Source: Rhizobium sp. GN54
GTDB lineage: Bacteria > Pseudomonadota > Alphaproteobacteria > Rhizobiales > Rhizobiaceae
DNA: 64,000 nucleotides
Reading direction: 5' to 3'
NCBI RefSeq assembly: GCF_021026345.1
Contig: NZ_JAJNCZ010000001.1
Span: 806,001 to 870,000, forward strand
The position numbers and the translations under genes were made by a program. Position 1 is the stretch's first letter; each line of letters starts with the position of its first letter. Below, piece after piece: positions 1 to 9,430 of the stretch. The notes beneath the pieces are model-generated. The model had not been told where the DNA came from, did not search any database, and worked only from the letters and a program-made list of their open reading frames with translations.

Positions 1-1386
1 GGGCTGATCTCGCTGCCGATCATGCTGCGCTACGGCTACGACCGCTCCATCGCCTCGGGCGTCATCGCCGCCTCCGGCACGCTCGCCCAGATCATTCCGC
101 CCTCGCTCGTCCTCATCGTCCTGGCCGACCAGCTCGGCCGCTCGGTCGGCGACATGTATGCCGGCGCGCTGATCCCGGGCCTGGTCCTGACCGGCCTCTA
201 CATGGGCTATATCCTGCTGATGACCTTCATCCGGCGGGACTCGATGCCGGCGCTGCCGCCCGAAGCCCGCTCGCTGGGCGCGGGGGTGACCTCGCTTCTG
301 ATCGCGCTCGCCGTCGCCGCCGCGTTCGCCTACGCCGCCCATGTCTATCTCTCCCCGACCCAGGGCGAGAACGCCGACATCCTCGGCGCCACCGTCGGTA
401 TCGTCTTCATCTATGTCGTGGCGCTCATCGACAAGAACTTGAACATCAACATGATGTCCCGGCTGGCCCAGCAGGTCATCATCGTGCTGATCCCGCCGCT
501 GGCGCTGATCTTCCTCGTCCTCGGCACGATCTTCCTCGGCATCGCGACGCCGACGGAAGGCGGCGCCATGGGAGCCGTCGGCGCGCTCATCATGGCGGCG
601 GCGAAGGGACGGCTCAATCTCGACGTCGTCCGTTCGGCGCTGGCGTCCACCACCCGGCTGTCGGCCTTCGTGCTGTTCATCCTGATCGGCGCCCGCGTGT
701 TCTCGCTCACCTTCTACGGCGTGAACGGCCACCTGTGGGTGGAGCACCTGCTCGTCTCCATGCCGGGCGGCGAGGTGGGCTTCCTGATCGCGGTGAACCT
801 GCTGGTCTTCTTCCTGGCGTTCTTCCTCGATTTCTTCGAGCTCGCCTTCATCATCGTGCCGCTGCTCGCGCCTGCCGCCGACAAGCTCGGCATCGACCTG
901 ATCTGGTTCGGCGTGCTGCTCGGCATCAACATGCAGACGAGCTTCATGCATCCGCCCTTCGGCTTCGCGCTCTTCTACCTGCGTTCGGTGGCCGCCCGCG
1001 TGCCCTATCTCGACAAGGTGACGGGCAAGATGACTGCACCCGTGACGACGGGGCAAATCTACTGGGGCGCGGTGCCCTTCGTCGGCATCCAGATCATCAT
1101 GGTGGCGCTGACGATCATGTTCCCGCAGATGGTCATGCACTACAAGGGCTCCGCTGCCGCGGTCGATCCCTCGACGATCAAGATCGAGGTGCCGGGCTTC
1201 GGCGGGCAGGGCGGGGGGCTCGGCCTGCCCGACAATGGCGGCGGCCTCGGCCTTCCCGGCGGCCTGCAGCTTCCGGGCGGAAACCCGCTCGAACAGCCGC
1301 CGGCAGCACCCGATGGCGGCCAGCCGCAAGGCCAGCCGCAAACCCCGCCGGCGAACGACCTCAGCCAGCCGCCGTCGTTCAACTGA
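1..1386 (+). CDS. TRAP transporter large permease (DctM family), 5' truncated
   Basis: This is the membrane-channel subunit of a tripartite ATP-independent periplasmic (TRAP) importer, which takes up organic acids or related solutes with Na+ or H+ in the inner membrane. The reading frame is open from base 1, so the N-terminus lies outside the window; 461 residues are visible. The DctM hallmark motif around SGTLAQIIPPSLV is near the start, followed by about ten hydrophobic segments. The last ~65 residues are not membrane-like: they are rich in Gly, Pro, Leu and Gln (GGGLGLPDNGGGLGLPGG, then PPAAPDGGQPQGQPQ), an unusual tail for this family. A TRAP binding protein lies 1 kb away but convergent, so the pairing is inferred. 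Substrate is unknown. Confidence 0.9.
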   Translation, partial: GLISLPIMLRYGYDRSIASGVIAASGTLAQIIPPSLVLIVLADQLGRSVGDMYAGALIPGLVLTGLYMGYILLMTFIRRDSMPALPPEARSLGAGVTSLLIALAVAAAFAYAAHVYLSPTQGENADILGATVGIVFIYVVALIDKNLNINMMSRLAQQVIIVLIPPLALIFLVLGTIFLGIATPTEGGAMGAVGALIMAAAKGRLNLDVVRSALASTTRLSAFVLFILIGARVFSLTFYGVNGHLWVEHLLVSMPGGEVGFLIAVNLLVFFLAFFLDFFELAFIIVPLLAPAADKLGIDLIWFGVLLGINMQTSFMHPPFGFALFYLRSVAARVPYLDKVTGKMTAPVTTGQIYWGAVPFVGIQIIMVALTIMFPQMVMHYKGSAAAVDPSTIKIEVPGFGGQGGGLGLPDNGGGLGLPGGLQLPGGNPLEQPPAAPDGGQPQGQPQTPPANDLSQPPSFN

Positions 1387-1408
1387 CGGCAGCGAACGGA
1401 CATGGCAG

Positions 1409-1434
1409 GACGGGCCGGCGCAAGCCGGCCCGTT
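1409..1434 (+). terminator. Rho-independent-like hairpin after the TRAP permease
   Basis: A perfect 10-bp stem (1410-1419 with 1424-1433) is closed by a GCAA tetraloop and starts 24 bases after the permease stop codon. The downstream side is only weakly T-rich (tcccgtttgg), so it is a strong hairpin with a poor U-tract. Confidence 0.65.
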
Positions 1435-1576
1435 CCCGTTTGGTCGACGAACGACGGGCGCGGCCGTCCGGCCGGCTCGGGACGATGCCGGCCACCGGTT
1501 GCCAATCGCAGACGAATATCCGAAGCTCGTTGCGTGGGACGGCCAACCGGCCAGCCAGCCGGGAAGTTTGCGGGAC

Positions 1577-2350
1577 ATGACGACAGCCAATCTCATCAGG
1601 CCTACCCGCCATGGCAACGCCGGCATCTGCCGGGGGTGCTGGGACCAGATGCATGTGCCGATCCCGATTCGCGGTGTGCTTGCGCTTCCGTTCCGCGCAT
1701 TCGGCATCACCCGCAGCAAGATGAACCCGAACATCTGCACGATTTGCGAGCGCTCCTTCCGCACCGTCAAGAAACAGCGCCATGTAACCGTCGACGCAAC
1801 CATCCTGTTCGCCGACATAAGAGGCTTCACGGCCCTGTCGGAGCGGATTGACCCCGTGAGCCTGAGCGAGATCGTCAGCGTGTTCCAGGATCGGTGCGCG
1901 CAGGCGATCTGGGCGCATGACGGCATCGTCAACAAGCAGATGGGCGACGGCCTGATGGCGATCTTCAACTTTCCGATCGTCTCGAAGGATCACGCAGCGG
2001 CAGCGGTCGAGGCCGCGCTCGATCTGCAGCGACTGTGCAAGGCCGCGCTCGATGACTTGCGTTCGATGACCGGCGGACCGCAGGGGCAGGCACCGGGCGT
2101 CGGCGTCGGCATTCACACCGGTGACGTCGAAATCGGCGAATTCTCCAGTTTCCGCAGCGATTTCACGGCGATCGGCGGTGCTGTCAATCTGGCTGCGAGG
2201 CTCGAATCCCGGGCCGCCGCTGGCGAGATACTGGTGTCGGCCGAGACGGCCGCCAGGGTGCCGCACCTTATGGACGGGGCCGGGGAACGCTTGCTTGCCC
2301 TCAAGGGCTTCGAGCAACCGGTCCAGGTCCGCGTGCTTGCAGGGACCTGA
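1577..2350 (+). CDS. Adenylate/guanylate cyclase domain protein with N-terminal Cys pairs
   Basis: This is a class III nucleotide cyclase, predicted to make cAMP (or cGMP) from ATP (or GTP) in the cytoplasm. From the ATG at 1577 the product is 257 aa. The cyclase domain starts near residue 70. Metal-binding Asp80 (FADIRGF) and Asp124 (QMGDGLMAIF) are present, and the later GIHTGDVEIGEF and AVNLAARLE stretches fit the fold. Ahead of it lie two CxxC pairs (Cys18/21 and Cys54/57), which could bind zinc or an Fe-S cluster or sense redox; this is inference. No membrane segment is seen. The frame is open further upstream, but the earlier codons overlap the permease terminator and look non-coding. 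It sits alone between two convergent TRAP genes. Confidence 0.85.
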   Translation: MTTANLIRPTRHGNAGICRGCWDQMHVPIPIRGVLALPFRAFGITRSKMNPNICTICERSFRTVKKQRHVTVDATILFADIRGFTALSERIDPVSLSEIVSVFQDRCAQAIWAHDGIVNKQMGDGLMAIFNFPIVSKDHAAAAVEAALDLQRLCKAALDDLRSMTGGPQGQAPGVGVGIHTGDVEIGEFSSFRSDFTAIGGAVNLAARLESRAAAGEILVSAETAARVPHLMDGAGERLLALKGFEQPVQVRVLAGT

Positions 2351-2359
2351 TCGTCAACG

Positions 2360-2392
2360 AAAAACCCCGGGGCGACGGAGCGCCCCGGGGTT
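2360..2392 (-). terminator. Bidirectional terminator between cyclase and TRAP binding protein
   Basis: A perfect 12-bp stem (2363-2374 with 2381-2392) has a 6-nt loop. On the minus strand it is followed by a run of T, making a textbook terminator for the binding-protein gene; it also lies 12 bases after the cyclase stop. Confidence 0.9.
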
Positions 2393-2417
2393 CCCTCGTG
2401 CCGCATCTGATCCAGTT

Positions 2418-3578
<1,161 letters not shown>

Positions 3579-3690
3579 CTAATCATGGTGGATCACCGGT
3601 TTCAAGCGCACGGCGCGATTTACCCGGATGCTGGACTGTACGACTTTGGTCTAACAGGCACGGGCGTGCGCATCTGCCTGCTTTTTGGGC

Positions 3691-3708
3691 GTTTCCGGCG
3701 CCGGAAAC
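3691..3708. repeat. 18-bp perfect palindrome
   Basis: gtttccggc followed directly by gccggaaac lies between the TRAP binding protein start and the ABC-F stop. It could act as a hairpin ending the ABC-F transcript (45 bases past its stop), but no clear U-tract follows. Confidence 0.35.
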
Positions 3709-3752
3709 AGGGGCCGCGCCGCGGCTCCCGCGGGAGGGCACGGCGGCAAAGC

Positions 3753-5642
3753 CTATCCGGCCATCGCCTCCTCATATTCCGACGAGAGCTCCAGCCAGTG
3801 CTCTTCTGCCGCCGCAAGCCTGTCGGCCGCGTCGGAGCGCTCCTTGGCCTTCTGCGCCGCCCTGCCAGGGTTCTTCTCGTAGAGCTGCGGGTCGGCCAGT
3901 TCCGTGTCCAGCGCCTGAATCTGTTTCTCAAGCTTTCCGGTCAAGGCTTCGACTTCGTTGATCTTCTTCTTCAGCGGCGCCAGCGAGGCGCGGCGGTCGG
4001 CATTGGCCTTGCGCTGGTCGGCCTTGGACAGGCCGTCATCGCTCAGGACGGGGCGCGCCTTGTCTTCCTTCGGCTTCGGCCCGCCGACGATCAGCGTGCG
4101 GTATTCGTCCAGGTCGCCGTCGAAATTCGTGACAGTGCCGTCCTTGACCAGCCACAGCCGGTCGACGGTCGCCTCGATCAGGTGGCGGTCGTGCGAGATC
4201 AGGATGACCGCGCCTTGGTAGTCGTTCAGCGCCTCGATCAGTGCCCGGCGGCTGTCGATGTCGAGGTGGTTGGTCGGCTCGTCGAGGATCAGGAGGTTCG
4301 GCGCGTCGAAGGCGGCGAGGCCCATCAGCAGCCGCGCCTTCTCGCCGCCGGAGAGGTCCTTCGCCGGCGTATCCATCTTTTCGGTCGCAAGGCCCATCTG
4401 TGCGACGCGGGCGCGCACCTTGGCTTCCGGCGCGTCCGCCATCAGCCGGCGCACGTGCTCGACCGCACTCTGGGTCGGCACCAGGTCGTCCAGCTGGTGC
4501 TGGGCGAAAAAGCCGATCTTCAGCCCCGGCGCCGTCTTCACCTCGCCGCTGTCGGCCTTGAGCCTGCCGGAGATGAACTTGGCGAAGGTCGACTTGCCGT
4601 TGCCGTTGGAGCCGAGCAGCGCGATGCGGTCGTCATTGTCGATGCGCAGGTTCATCCGCTTCAGGATCGGCTGCCCCGGTGCGTAGCCGACGGCCCCGCC
4701 GCTGATGGAGACGATCGGCGATGCCGGCTGCTTCTCGGGCTCGGGGAAGGTGAAGCCCTGCACGTGGTCCTCGATCACGGCCGCCACCGTTCCCATCCGC
4801 TCCAGCGCCTTGACGCGGCTCTGCGCCTGCCGCGCCTTGGTCGCCTTGGCCTTGAAGCGGTCGATGAAGCTCTGCAGGTGCTTGCGCGCGGCCTCGTTCT
4901 TGGCCTTCGCCTTCATCTGCAATTCGTCGGCTTCCGCCTTCTGTCGCTCGAACTGGTCGTAGCCGCCGCGATAGAAGGTCAGCTTCTTCTGGTCGAGATG
5001 GACGATCGCGTTGACGGCGGTGTTGAGCAGGTCGCGGTCGTGGCTGATGATGAGCACGGTGTGCGGATAGCGGCGGACATAGTCCTCCAGCCACAGCGTG
5101 CCCTCGAGGTCGAGATAGTTGGTCGGCTCGTCCAGCAGCAGCAGGTCCGGCTCGGAGAAGAGCACGGCGGCGAGCGCCACGCGCATCCGCCAGCCGCCGG
5201 AGAAGCTCTTGGCGGGCCGCTTCTGCGCCTCGTGGTCGAAGCCGAGGCCGGCGAGGATGCTGGCGGCGCGCGCCTCGGCCGAATGGGCGCCGATATCGGC
5301 AAGCCGCGTCTGGATTTCCGCAATCCGGTGCGGGTCGGTGGCGGTCTCCGCTTCCTGCAGGAGCGCTGCCCGCTCCTTGTCGGCGGCCAGCACGATCTCG
5401 ATCAGCGGCTCGTCCGTTCCCGGCGCCTCCTGCGCCACCTGGCCGATGCGGGCGTTCTTCGGCAGCGAGACCGAGCCGGCCTCGGAGACGAGATCGCCGG
5501 TGATGATGCGAAACAACGTCGACTTGCCGGCGCCGTTGCGGCCGACGAGGCCCGCCTTCGTGCCCGAGGGCAGCGAGACGGAGGCGTTGTCGAGGAGCAG
5601 GCGCCCGGCGATGCGGGCGGAGAGGCCGGAGATGGTGATCAT
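3753..5642 (-). CDS. ABC-F family ATP-binding protein (Uup/YheS-like)
   Basis: This is a soluble tandem-ATPase of the ABC-F class. Members bind the ribosome (translation factors, antibiotic protection) rather than transporting solutes. The 629 aa include two full nucleotide-binding domains: Walker A GRNGAGKST at ~34-42 and GSNGNGKST in the second half; signatures FSGGW and LSGGE; Walker B LLLLDEPTNYLD and LLILDEPTNHLD. A charged linker lies between the domains, and the C-terminal ~90 residues form a charged helical arm (LKKKINEVEALTGKLEKQI), as in Uup and YheS. No transmembrane segment is present. The first signature is FSGG instead of LSGG, a common variant. The exact subfamily cannot be fixed by eye. 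Confidence 0.9.
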   Translation of the reverse strand: MITISGLSARIAGRLLLDNASVSLPSGTKAGLVGRNGAGKSTLFRIITGDLVSEAGSVSLPKNARIGQVAQEAPGTDEPLIEIVLAADKERAALLQEAETATDPHRIAEIQTRLADIGAHSAEARAASILAGLGFDHEAQKRPAKSFSGGWRMRVALAAVLFSEPDLLLLDEPTNYLDLEGTLWLEDYVRRYPHTVLIISHDRDLLNTAVNAIVHLDQKKLTFYRGGYDQFERQKAEADELQMKAKAKNEAARKHLQSFIDRFKAKATKARQAQSRVKALERMGTVAAVIEDHVQGFTFPEPEKQPASPIVSISGGAVGYAPGQPILKRMNLRIDNDDRIALLGSNGNGKSTFAKFISGRLKADSGEVKTAPGLKIGFFAQHQLDDLVPTQSAVEHVRRLMADAPEAKVRARVAQMGLATEKMDTPAKDLSGGEKARLLMGLAAFDAPNLLILDEPTNHLDIDSRRALIEALNDYQGAVILISHDRHLIEATVDRLWLVKDGTVTNFDGDLDEYRTLIVGGPKPKEDKARPVLSDDGLSKADQRKANADRRASLAPLKKKINEVEALTGKLEKQIQALDTELADPQLYEKNPGRAAQKAKERSDAADRLAAAEEHWLELSSEYEEAMAG

Positions 5643-5719
5643 GACCGGCGTCTATAGGGTGGCGAGCCGCACCTGCGCAAGAGGCACCGGCCCGGTTCGG
5701 GCCTGACGTCCGCGTGACC

Positions 5720-6787
5720 TCAGGCGCTCTCCCTGCGGTAGTTGCGCCCGGCGAGCTCGGTCAGTTCCACCGAGTAGACGCAGGTTCCGCTCTCGTTGGC
5801 GGCCTCGAGCGCCAGCATCGCCTGCCGGAAGAGCTCGTTGCCGTTCTGCGCATCGTCGGTGAACGCGGCGCCGACGGTGAGCGAGAGCGTGCCGGGCAGG
5901 TAGTCCCGGCCCGAGATGCGGAACACTTCCGTCTCCAGCCGGTGGCGGATGCGCTCGGCGATCAGGACCGCGCTGTCGTGGTCGACCTTGTCGAACAGGA
6001 AGGCGAACCCGTCGCCGCCGACGCGGGCGACATAGTCGAGCTTCTTGATCGACTTGCGGAAGATGGTGGCGATCTGCTTCAGCGCCTCTTCGCTGGCGCC
6101 GGTTGCATGGCTGTCGGACAGGCTCTTCAGCCGCTCGACCCGCATCAGCAGCAGGGCGCTGCCGGAACTGTCCTCGGCGTCATAGGTCGCCACCAGCCGG
6201 TTCATCAGCGCGGTGCGGTTGGCAAGGCCGGTGATCGGGTCGTGCAGCAGCGCGGTCTCGCTGGCCACAGCCCCCGCCGCAACGTTCTCCAGCCGGGCGA
6301 CCAGGGCGTCGAGCCGCTGGCAGTGGGCGCTCTCGCTGCCGATCAGCGCCTCGACGGCAGCGACGAGCAGGCCGGCCTGGCTGGCGAAATCCGTCATGGC
6401 CATCACCGGATCGGCCCTGAGGCGTCCGAGAAGCTGGTTGATCTGCGTCACCGCATTGGCGCGCTTCTGGCGCTCGCCCTCCGCCTCGCTTGCAAGGGCC
6501 GCGATGGTGCGCATCAGGTCGGTGGCGCTGTGGCCGAGCACGAGCGCATTGTGGTCCGGCAGGCCGTTGCGCAGGCCGATGGCGTCCAGCGCCTCCTGCG
6601 CCGGCGCCTTGCCGAGGGCGGTGATCTCGCGGCCGAGCGCGGTGTTGCTTCCCGTCAGCGCCTCGTGCAGCAGCGAAAAATTGCGCGGGATGGCCGGGAT
6701 CTCCAGCCGCGTCATCAGTTGCGCGATCTTCGCCAGCACGGCGGCCGATCGGGCAAGCGTATCCGGTGCATTCGCCTTTGCGGTCAT
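5720..6787 (-). CDS. GGDEF-domain protein with degenerate GGDGF signature
   Basis: The 355-aa cytoplasmic protein has an N-terminal helical region (about 185 residues, no membrane segment) followed by a GGDEF fold starting near HDPITGLANRTALMNRL. Diguanylate cyclases make c-di-GMP from two GTP using the GG(D/E)EF loop. Here residues 257-261 read GGDGF, so the essential fourth-position Glu is Gly. The inhibitory-site RxxD five residues upstream reads KKLD, so the I-site Arg is also missing. Both facts are read directly from the DNA at 6004-6034. The protein is probably not an active cyclase, and may be a GTP or c-di-GMP binding or scaffold protein. It stands alone, 77 bases downstream of the ABC-F start on the same strand. 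Confidence 0.85.
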   Translation of the reverse strand: MTAKANAPDTLARSAAVLAKIAQLMTRLEIPAIPRNFSLLHEALTGSNTALGREITALGKAPAQEALDAIGLRNGLPDHNALVLGHSATDLMRTIAALASEAEGERQKRANAVTQINQLLGRLRADPVMAMTDFASQAGLLVAAVEALIGSESAHCQRLDALVARLENVAAGAVASETALLHDPITGLANRTALMNRLVATYDAEDSSGSALLLMRVERLKSLSDSHATGASEEALKQIATIFRKSIKKLDYVARVGGDGFAFLFDKVDHDSAVLIAERIRHRLETEVFRISGRDYLPGTLSLTVGAAFTDDAQNGNELFRQAMLALEAANESGTCVYSVELTELAGRNYRRESA

Positions 6788-7008
6788 GGCTCACCAGTGG
6801 TTGGACAGCGTGCGGGGCGCGCCGGTCCTTAACCGGTGCCGGCGTCTACAATCACTAGCTGATAAGCCTTAAGAACCCGTTGCTTGCAGGCCGGTCCGCG
6901 GGAAGGCGGCGCGCGAAGCCGGCCGCTCACGGGCGACGACGAAGGCGCCCGCGCGGTCGGCAGGAAACACAGGCACCGGTCGCCTGCCGCACCGGTGCCG
7001 CGGATGGG

Positions 7009-7287
7009 TCAGGCGAACAGCCGCACACTCGGCAGGGCGCGGATCACGCGGATCATCTGCCGAAGGGTCCCTTCCTTGGCGCGCGCCCGCGCCTGCTGCG
7101 TGTCGCGGATCGCTGAGGCATAGCCTTCCGCGCGCGCCTCTTCCATCGCCACCGCAAACAGTTTCTCGATCACGTCGAAGCACTCGTCCGGCAGGTAGGC
7201 GTCCGGGCTGTCCGTGCCCCGCACCAGCGCCATCTTCGACAACGTGCTGCCCAGCAGCGCGCTCCACTCATCGCTTTTTCTCGCCAT
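7009..7287 (-). CDS. Small hypothetical protein (92 aa)
   Basis: This is a 92-residue, mostly helical, soluble protein starting MARKSDEWSALLGSTL and ending PSVRLFA. It contains an acidic central stretch (VAMEEARAEGYASAIRD) followed by a basic segment (QQARARAKEGTLRQMIRVIRA). No domain is recognised and no signal peptide or membrane helix is seen. Codon use matches the neighbours (strong G/C at third positions), which supports a real gene. Flanking genes run in the same direction but with gaps of over 100 bases, so it is probably a single-gene transcript. Confidence 0.6.
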   Translation of the reverse strand: MARKSDEWSALLGSTLSKMALVRGTDSPDAYLPDECFDVIEKLFAVAMEEARAEGYASAIRDTQQARARAKEGTLRQMIRVIRALPSVRLFA

Positions 7288-7414
7288 GTCACGTCCTCGT
7301 CGCCGGGGTGGGGGGAATCGCCTTTCGGCTTTCCGGCGAAACGACTATGGCACTGCAACCGGAGCAACACTGTCACTTGGGTAACAGGGAGGGAACCGAC
7401 CCGCGCGAGGGATG

Positions 7415-7930
7415 TCAGATCCGCGGCAGGTTCGCGCCCTCGTTGCGCATGAAGAAGATGAGATCCAGCGAGAGGCTCGGCCTGCCCATCGAGGTCAGGA
7501 TCGTATGGCACTGGCCGCGATGGTGGGTCTGGTGGTTGAAGAAATGCGCAAGCCCCATGCTGAGCGGATGTTTCACCGGGGTCGGATGCGTGATCGGGCT
7601 GTAGGTGACCTCCTGGCCGAGCCTGTCCTCGTCGAGTGAGCCGAGCCAGTCGATGATCCGCTGGTCCTCGGCCACCCGCGCCTGGCGCAGGCTGTCGATA
7701 TCCTCGTGCAGGATGGCATCGAGCCGGGTCGGCGCATCGCCGGAACCGGTGAAACGGCTCATCCAGATGCGGTCGGCGACCAGCAGGTGGTTGAGCGTTC
7801 CGTGCAGCGAGCCGAAATAGGCGCCGCGATTCTCGCGGTAGGCCTGCGGCGAGAGCGAGGCGGCCTCGGCATAGACGACGCGGTTCGCCCAGGCATTGTA
7901 GGCGGCCAGGTTCCTGTAGTGATCGAGCAT
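7415..7930 (-). CDS. DinB family protein
   Basis: This is a DinB/YfiT-type four-helix-bundle protein. Family members are metal-dependent, and some are thiol transferases or damage-inducible proteins of unknown function. The start at 7930 (MLDHYRNLAAYNAWAN) fits the family N-terminus better than an ATG 24 bases upstream. The metal-binding histidines are visible: one in SLHGTLNHLLVADRIWM and two in GLAHFFNHQTHHRGQ. Length is 171 aa, usual for the family. The enzymatic role and thiol cofactor cannot be read from sequence. It is divergent from the GST-like gene at 8083. Confidence 0.85.
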   Translation of the reverse strand: MLDHYRNLAAYNAWANRVVYAEAASLSPQAYRENRGAYFGSLHGTLNHLLVADRIWMSRFTGSGDAPTRLDAILHEDIDSLRQARVAEDQRIIDWLGSLDEDRLGQEVTYSPITHPTPVKHPLSMGLAHFFNHQTHHRGQCHTILTSMGRPSLSLDLIFFMRNEGANLPRI

Positions 7931-8082
7931 GTCGGTTTCCGGATGCTGTTGCAAAGGGGGAAGTCTAGCACTCCCTTAGCGGAGGCGCGGTGATGGGTCG
8001 CATGAATTTTTCTGATTTGATCCCGCAGGCTGCCTCGTCTGCAATGGCCGCCCCAGACGTCCCGACTCGCAAGGAACAAGCC

Positions 8083-8772
8083 ATGCCCCTGAAGCTCTAC
8101 GCGCTCTGCGGTGCCGACCGCACCCGTCCCTTTTCCCCGCATGTGTGGAAGACCATGCTGTCGCTCGCCCACAAGGGGCTTGCGCACGAGGTCGAGACGG
8201 TCGGCTTCACGCAGATCCCGAAGCTGGAGGAAGGCTTTTCGCCCACGGTGCCGGTCCTGCGGGACGGTGACAGGCTCGTGCGCGACAGCTTCGACATCGC
8301 GCTCTATCTGGATGACGCCTATCCCGATCGGCCGGCGCTGTTTTCCGGCGAGGGCGGCAGGGCGATGGCGCGTTTCGTCGAGAGTTGGTCGATGACGACA
8401 CTGCACCCGGCGGTGATGCGCATTGCGCTGGTCGACATTCACGACATGCTCGGCCCCGAGGACCGGGCCTATTTCCGCCAGAGCCGCGAACGTCGCCTCG
8501 GCCGCCCGCTGGAGGAGGTCGTGGCCGCCCGCGCCGACGAGGTCGCAGCCTTTGCCGGCAAGCTCGAACCGCTGCGCGCCATGCTGAAAGTCCAGCCCTT
8601 CATCGGCGGGCAGGGTCCGCTCTTTGCCGATTACATCGTCTTCGGCGCGCTGCAGTGGCTGCGCGTTGCCTCGCCGGCGAAGGTGCTGCAGGACGACGAC
8701 CCCGTCGCCGCATGGTTCGAGCGCTGCCTCGATCTGTACGAGGGACTGGGTCGCGGCGTGCGCGCCGCCTGA
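8083..8772 (+). CDS. Glutathione S-transferase-like protein (beta-etherase-like N-domain)
   Basis: This is a cytoplasmic thioredoxin-fold plus helical-domain protein of the GST superfamily, 229 aa from the ATG at 8083. That start is chosen because AAGGA lies 8 bases upstream and the protein then begins MPLKLYALCGAD; a longer in-frame ATG at 7990 has no such support. The N-domain carries RPFSPHVWKTMLSLAHKGL and the family-typical PTVPVLRDGDRLVRDSFDIA segment (cis-Pro and Asp-Ser glutathione contacts). The SPHVWK pattern resembles LigE/LigF-type beta-etherases and related GSTs, but the substrate cannot be assigned. Confidence 0.85.
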   Translation: MPLKLYALCGADRTRPFSPHVWKTMLSLAHKGLAHEVETVGFTQIPKLEEGFSPTVPVLRDGDRLVRDSFDIALYLDDAYPDRPALFSGEGGRAMARFVESWSMTTLHPAVMRIALVDIHDMLGPEDRAYFRQSRERRLGRPLEEVVAARADEVAAFAGKLEPLRAMLKVQPFIGGQGPLFADYIVFGALQWLRVASPAKVLQDDDPVAAWFERCLDLYEGLGRGVRAA

Positions 8773-8872
8773 ACGCTCGCCGGCATCGATCGCCTCGAGC
8801 TGGGGCCCCCTTGTTTTGCGGCGCGTTGGCGGGTAAGGAACCGCCACACCGTACACCAAGGGAAACGAGACT

Positions 8873-9295
8873 ATGGCGATTGAACGCACCTTTTCGATGA
8901 TCAAGCCGGATGCGACGAAGCGCAACCTGACCGGCGCTATCACCAAGATGCTCGAGGATGCCGGCCTGCGCGTCGTCGCCTCCAAGCGCGTCTGGATGAG
9001 CCGCCGCGAAGCTGAAGGCTTCTACGCCGTCCACAAGGAGCGCCCGTTCTTCGGCGAACTCGTCGAAGGCATGACCTCCGGCCCGACCATCGTCCAGGTG
9101 CTGGAAGGCGAGAACGCCATCCTGAAGAACCGCGAGATCATGGGCGCGACCAATCCGGCCAACGCCGACGAAGGCACGATCCGCAAGACCCATGCGCTTT
9201 CGATCGGCGAAAACTCCGTCCACGGCTCCGACGCCCCGGAAACCGCCGCCCAGGAAATCCGCTACTGGTTCTCCGACACCGAAATCGTCGGCTGA
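8873..9295 (+). CDS. ndk: Nucleoside diphosphate kinase
   Basis: Ndk transfers the gamma-phosphate from ATP to other nucleoside diphosphates through a phosphohistidine, balancing NTP and dNTP pools. The 140-aa length is exactly typical. It starts [14 protein letters not shown] and has the conserved [15 protein letters not shown] and the active-site histidine in [10 protein letters not shown]. It is preceded by a purine-rich AAGGGAAACGAG and followed by a strong terminator, so it is a monocistronic housekeeping gene. Confidence 0.98.
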   Translation: MAIERTFSMIKPDATKRNLTGAITKMLEDAGLRVVASKRVWMSRREAEGFYAVHKERPFFGELVEGMTSGPTIVQVLEGENAILKNREIMGATNPANADEGTIRKTHALSIGENSVHGSDAPETAAQEIRYWFSDTEIVG

Positions 9296-9376
9296 TTCAG
9301 CCTCTGAGGATCCGCAGCCAAGCCCCTGACGGGATTCGGTAAAGCGGAACCGCAAACGATGCCGGCATGAAAAATC

Positions 9377-9408
9377 GCCCGGGGCTTGCGTCCCGGGCTT
9401 TTCTTTTT
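9377..9408 (+). terminator. Rho-independent terminator of ndk
   Basis: Stem gcccggg (9377-9383) pairs with cccgggc (9392-9398), and is followed by ttttcttttt. It ends ndk and may also serve the convergent PNPOx-like gene through the A-run on its left side. Confidence 0.88.
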
Positions 9409-9430
9409 CGGCAAGGGCTTCGGCGGGCGG

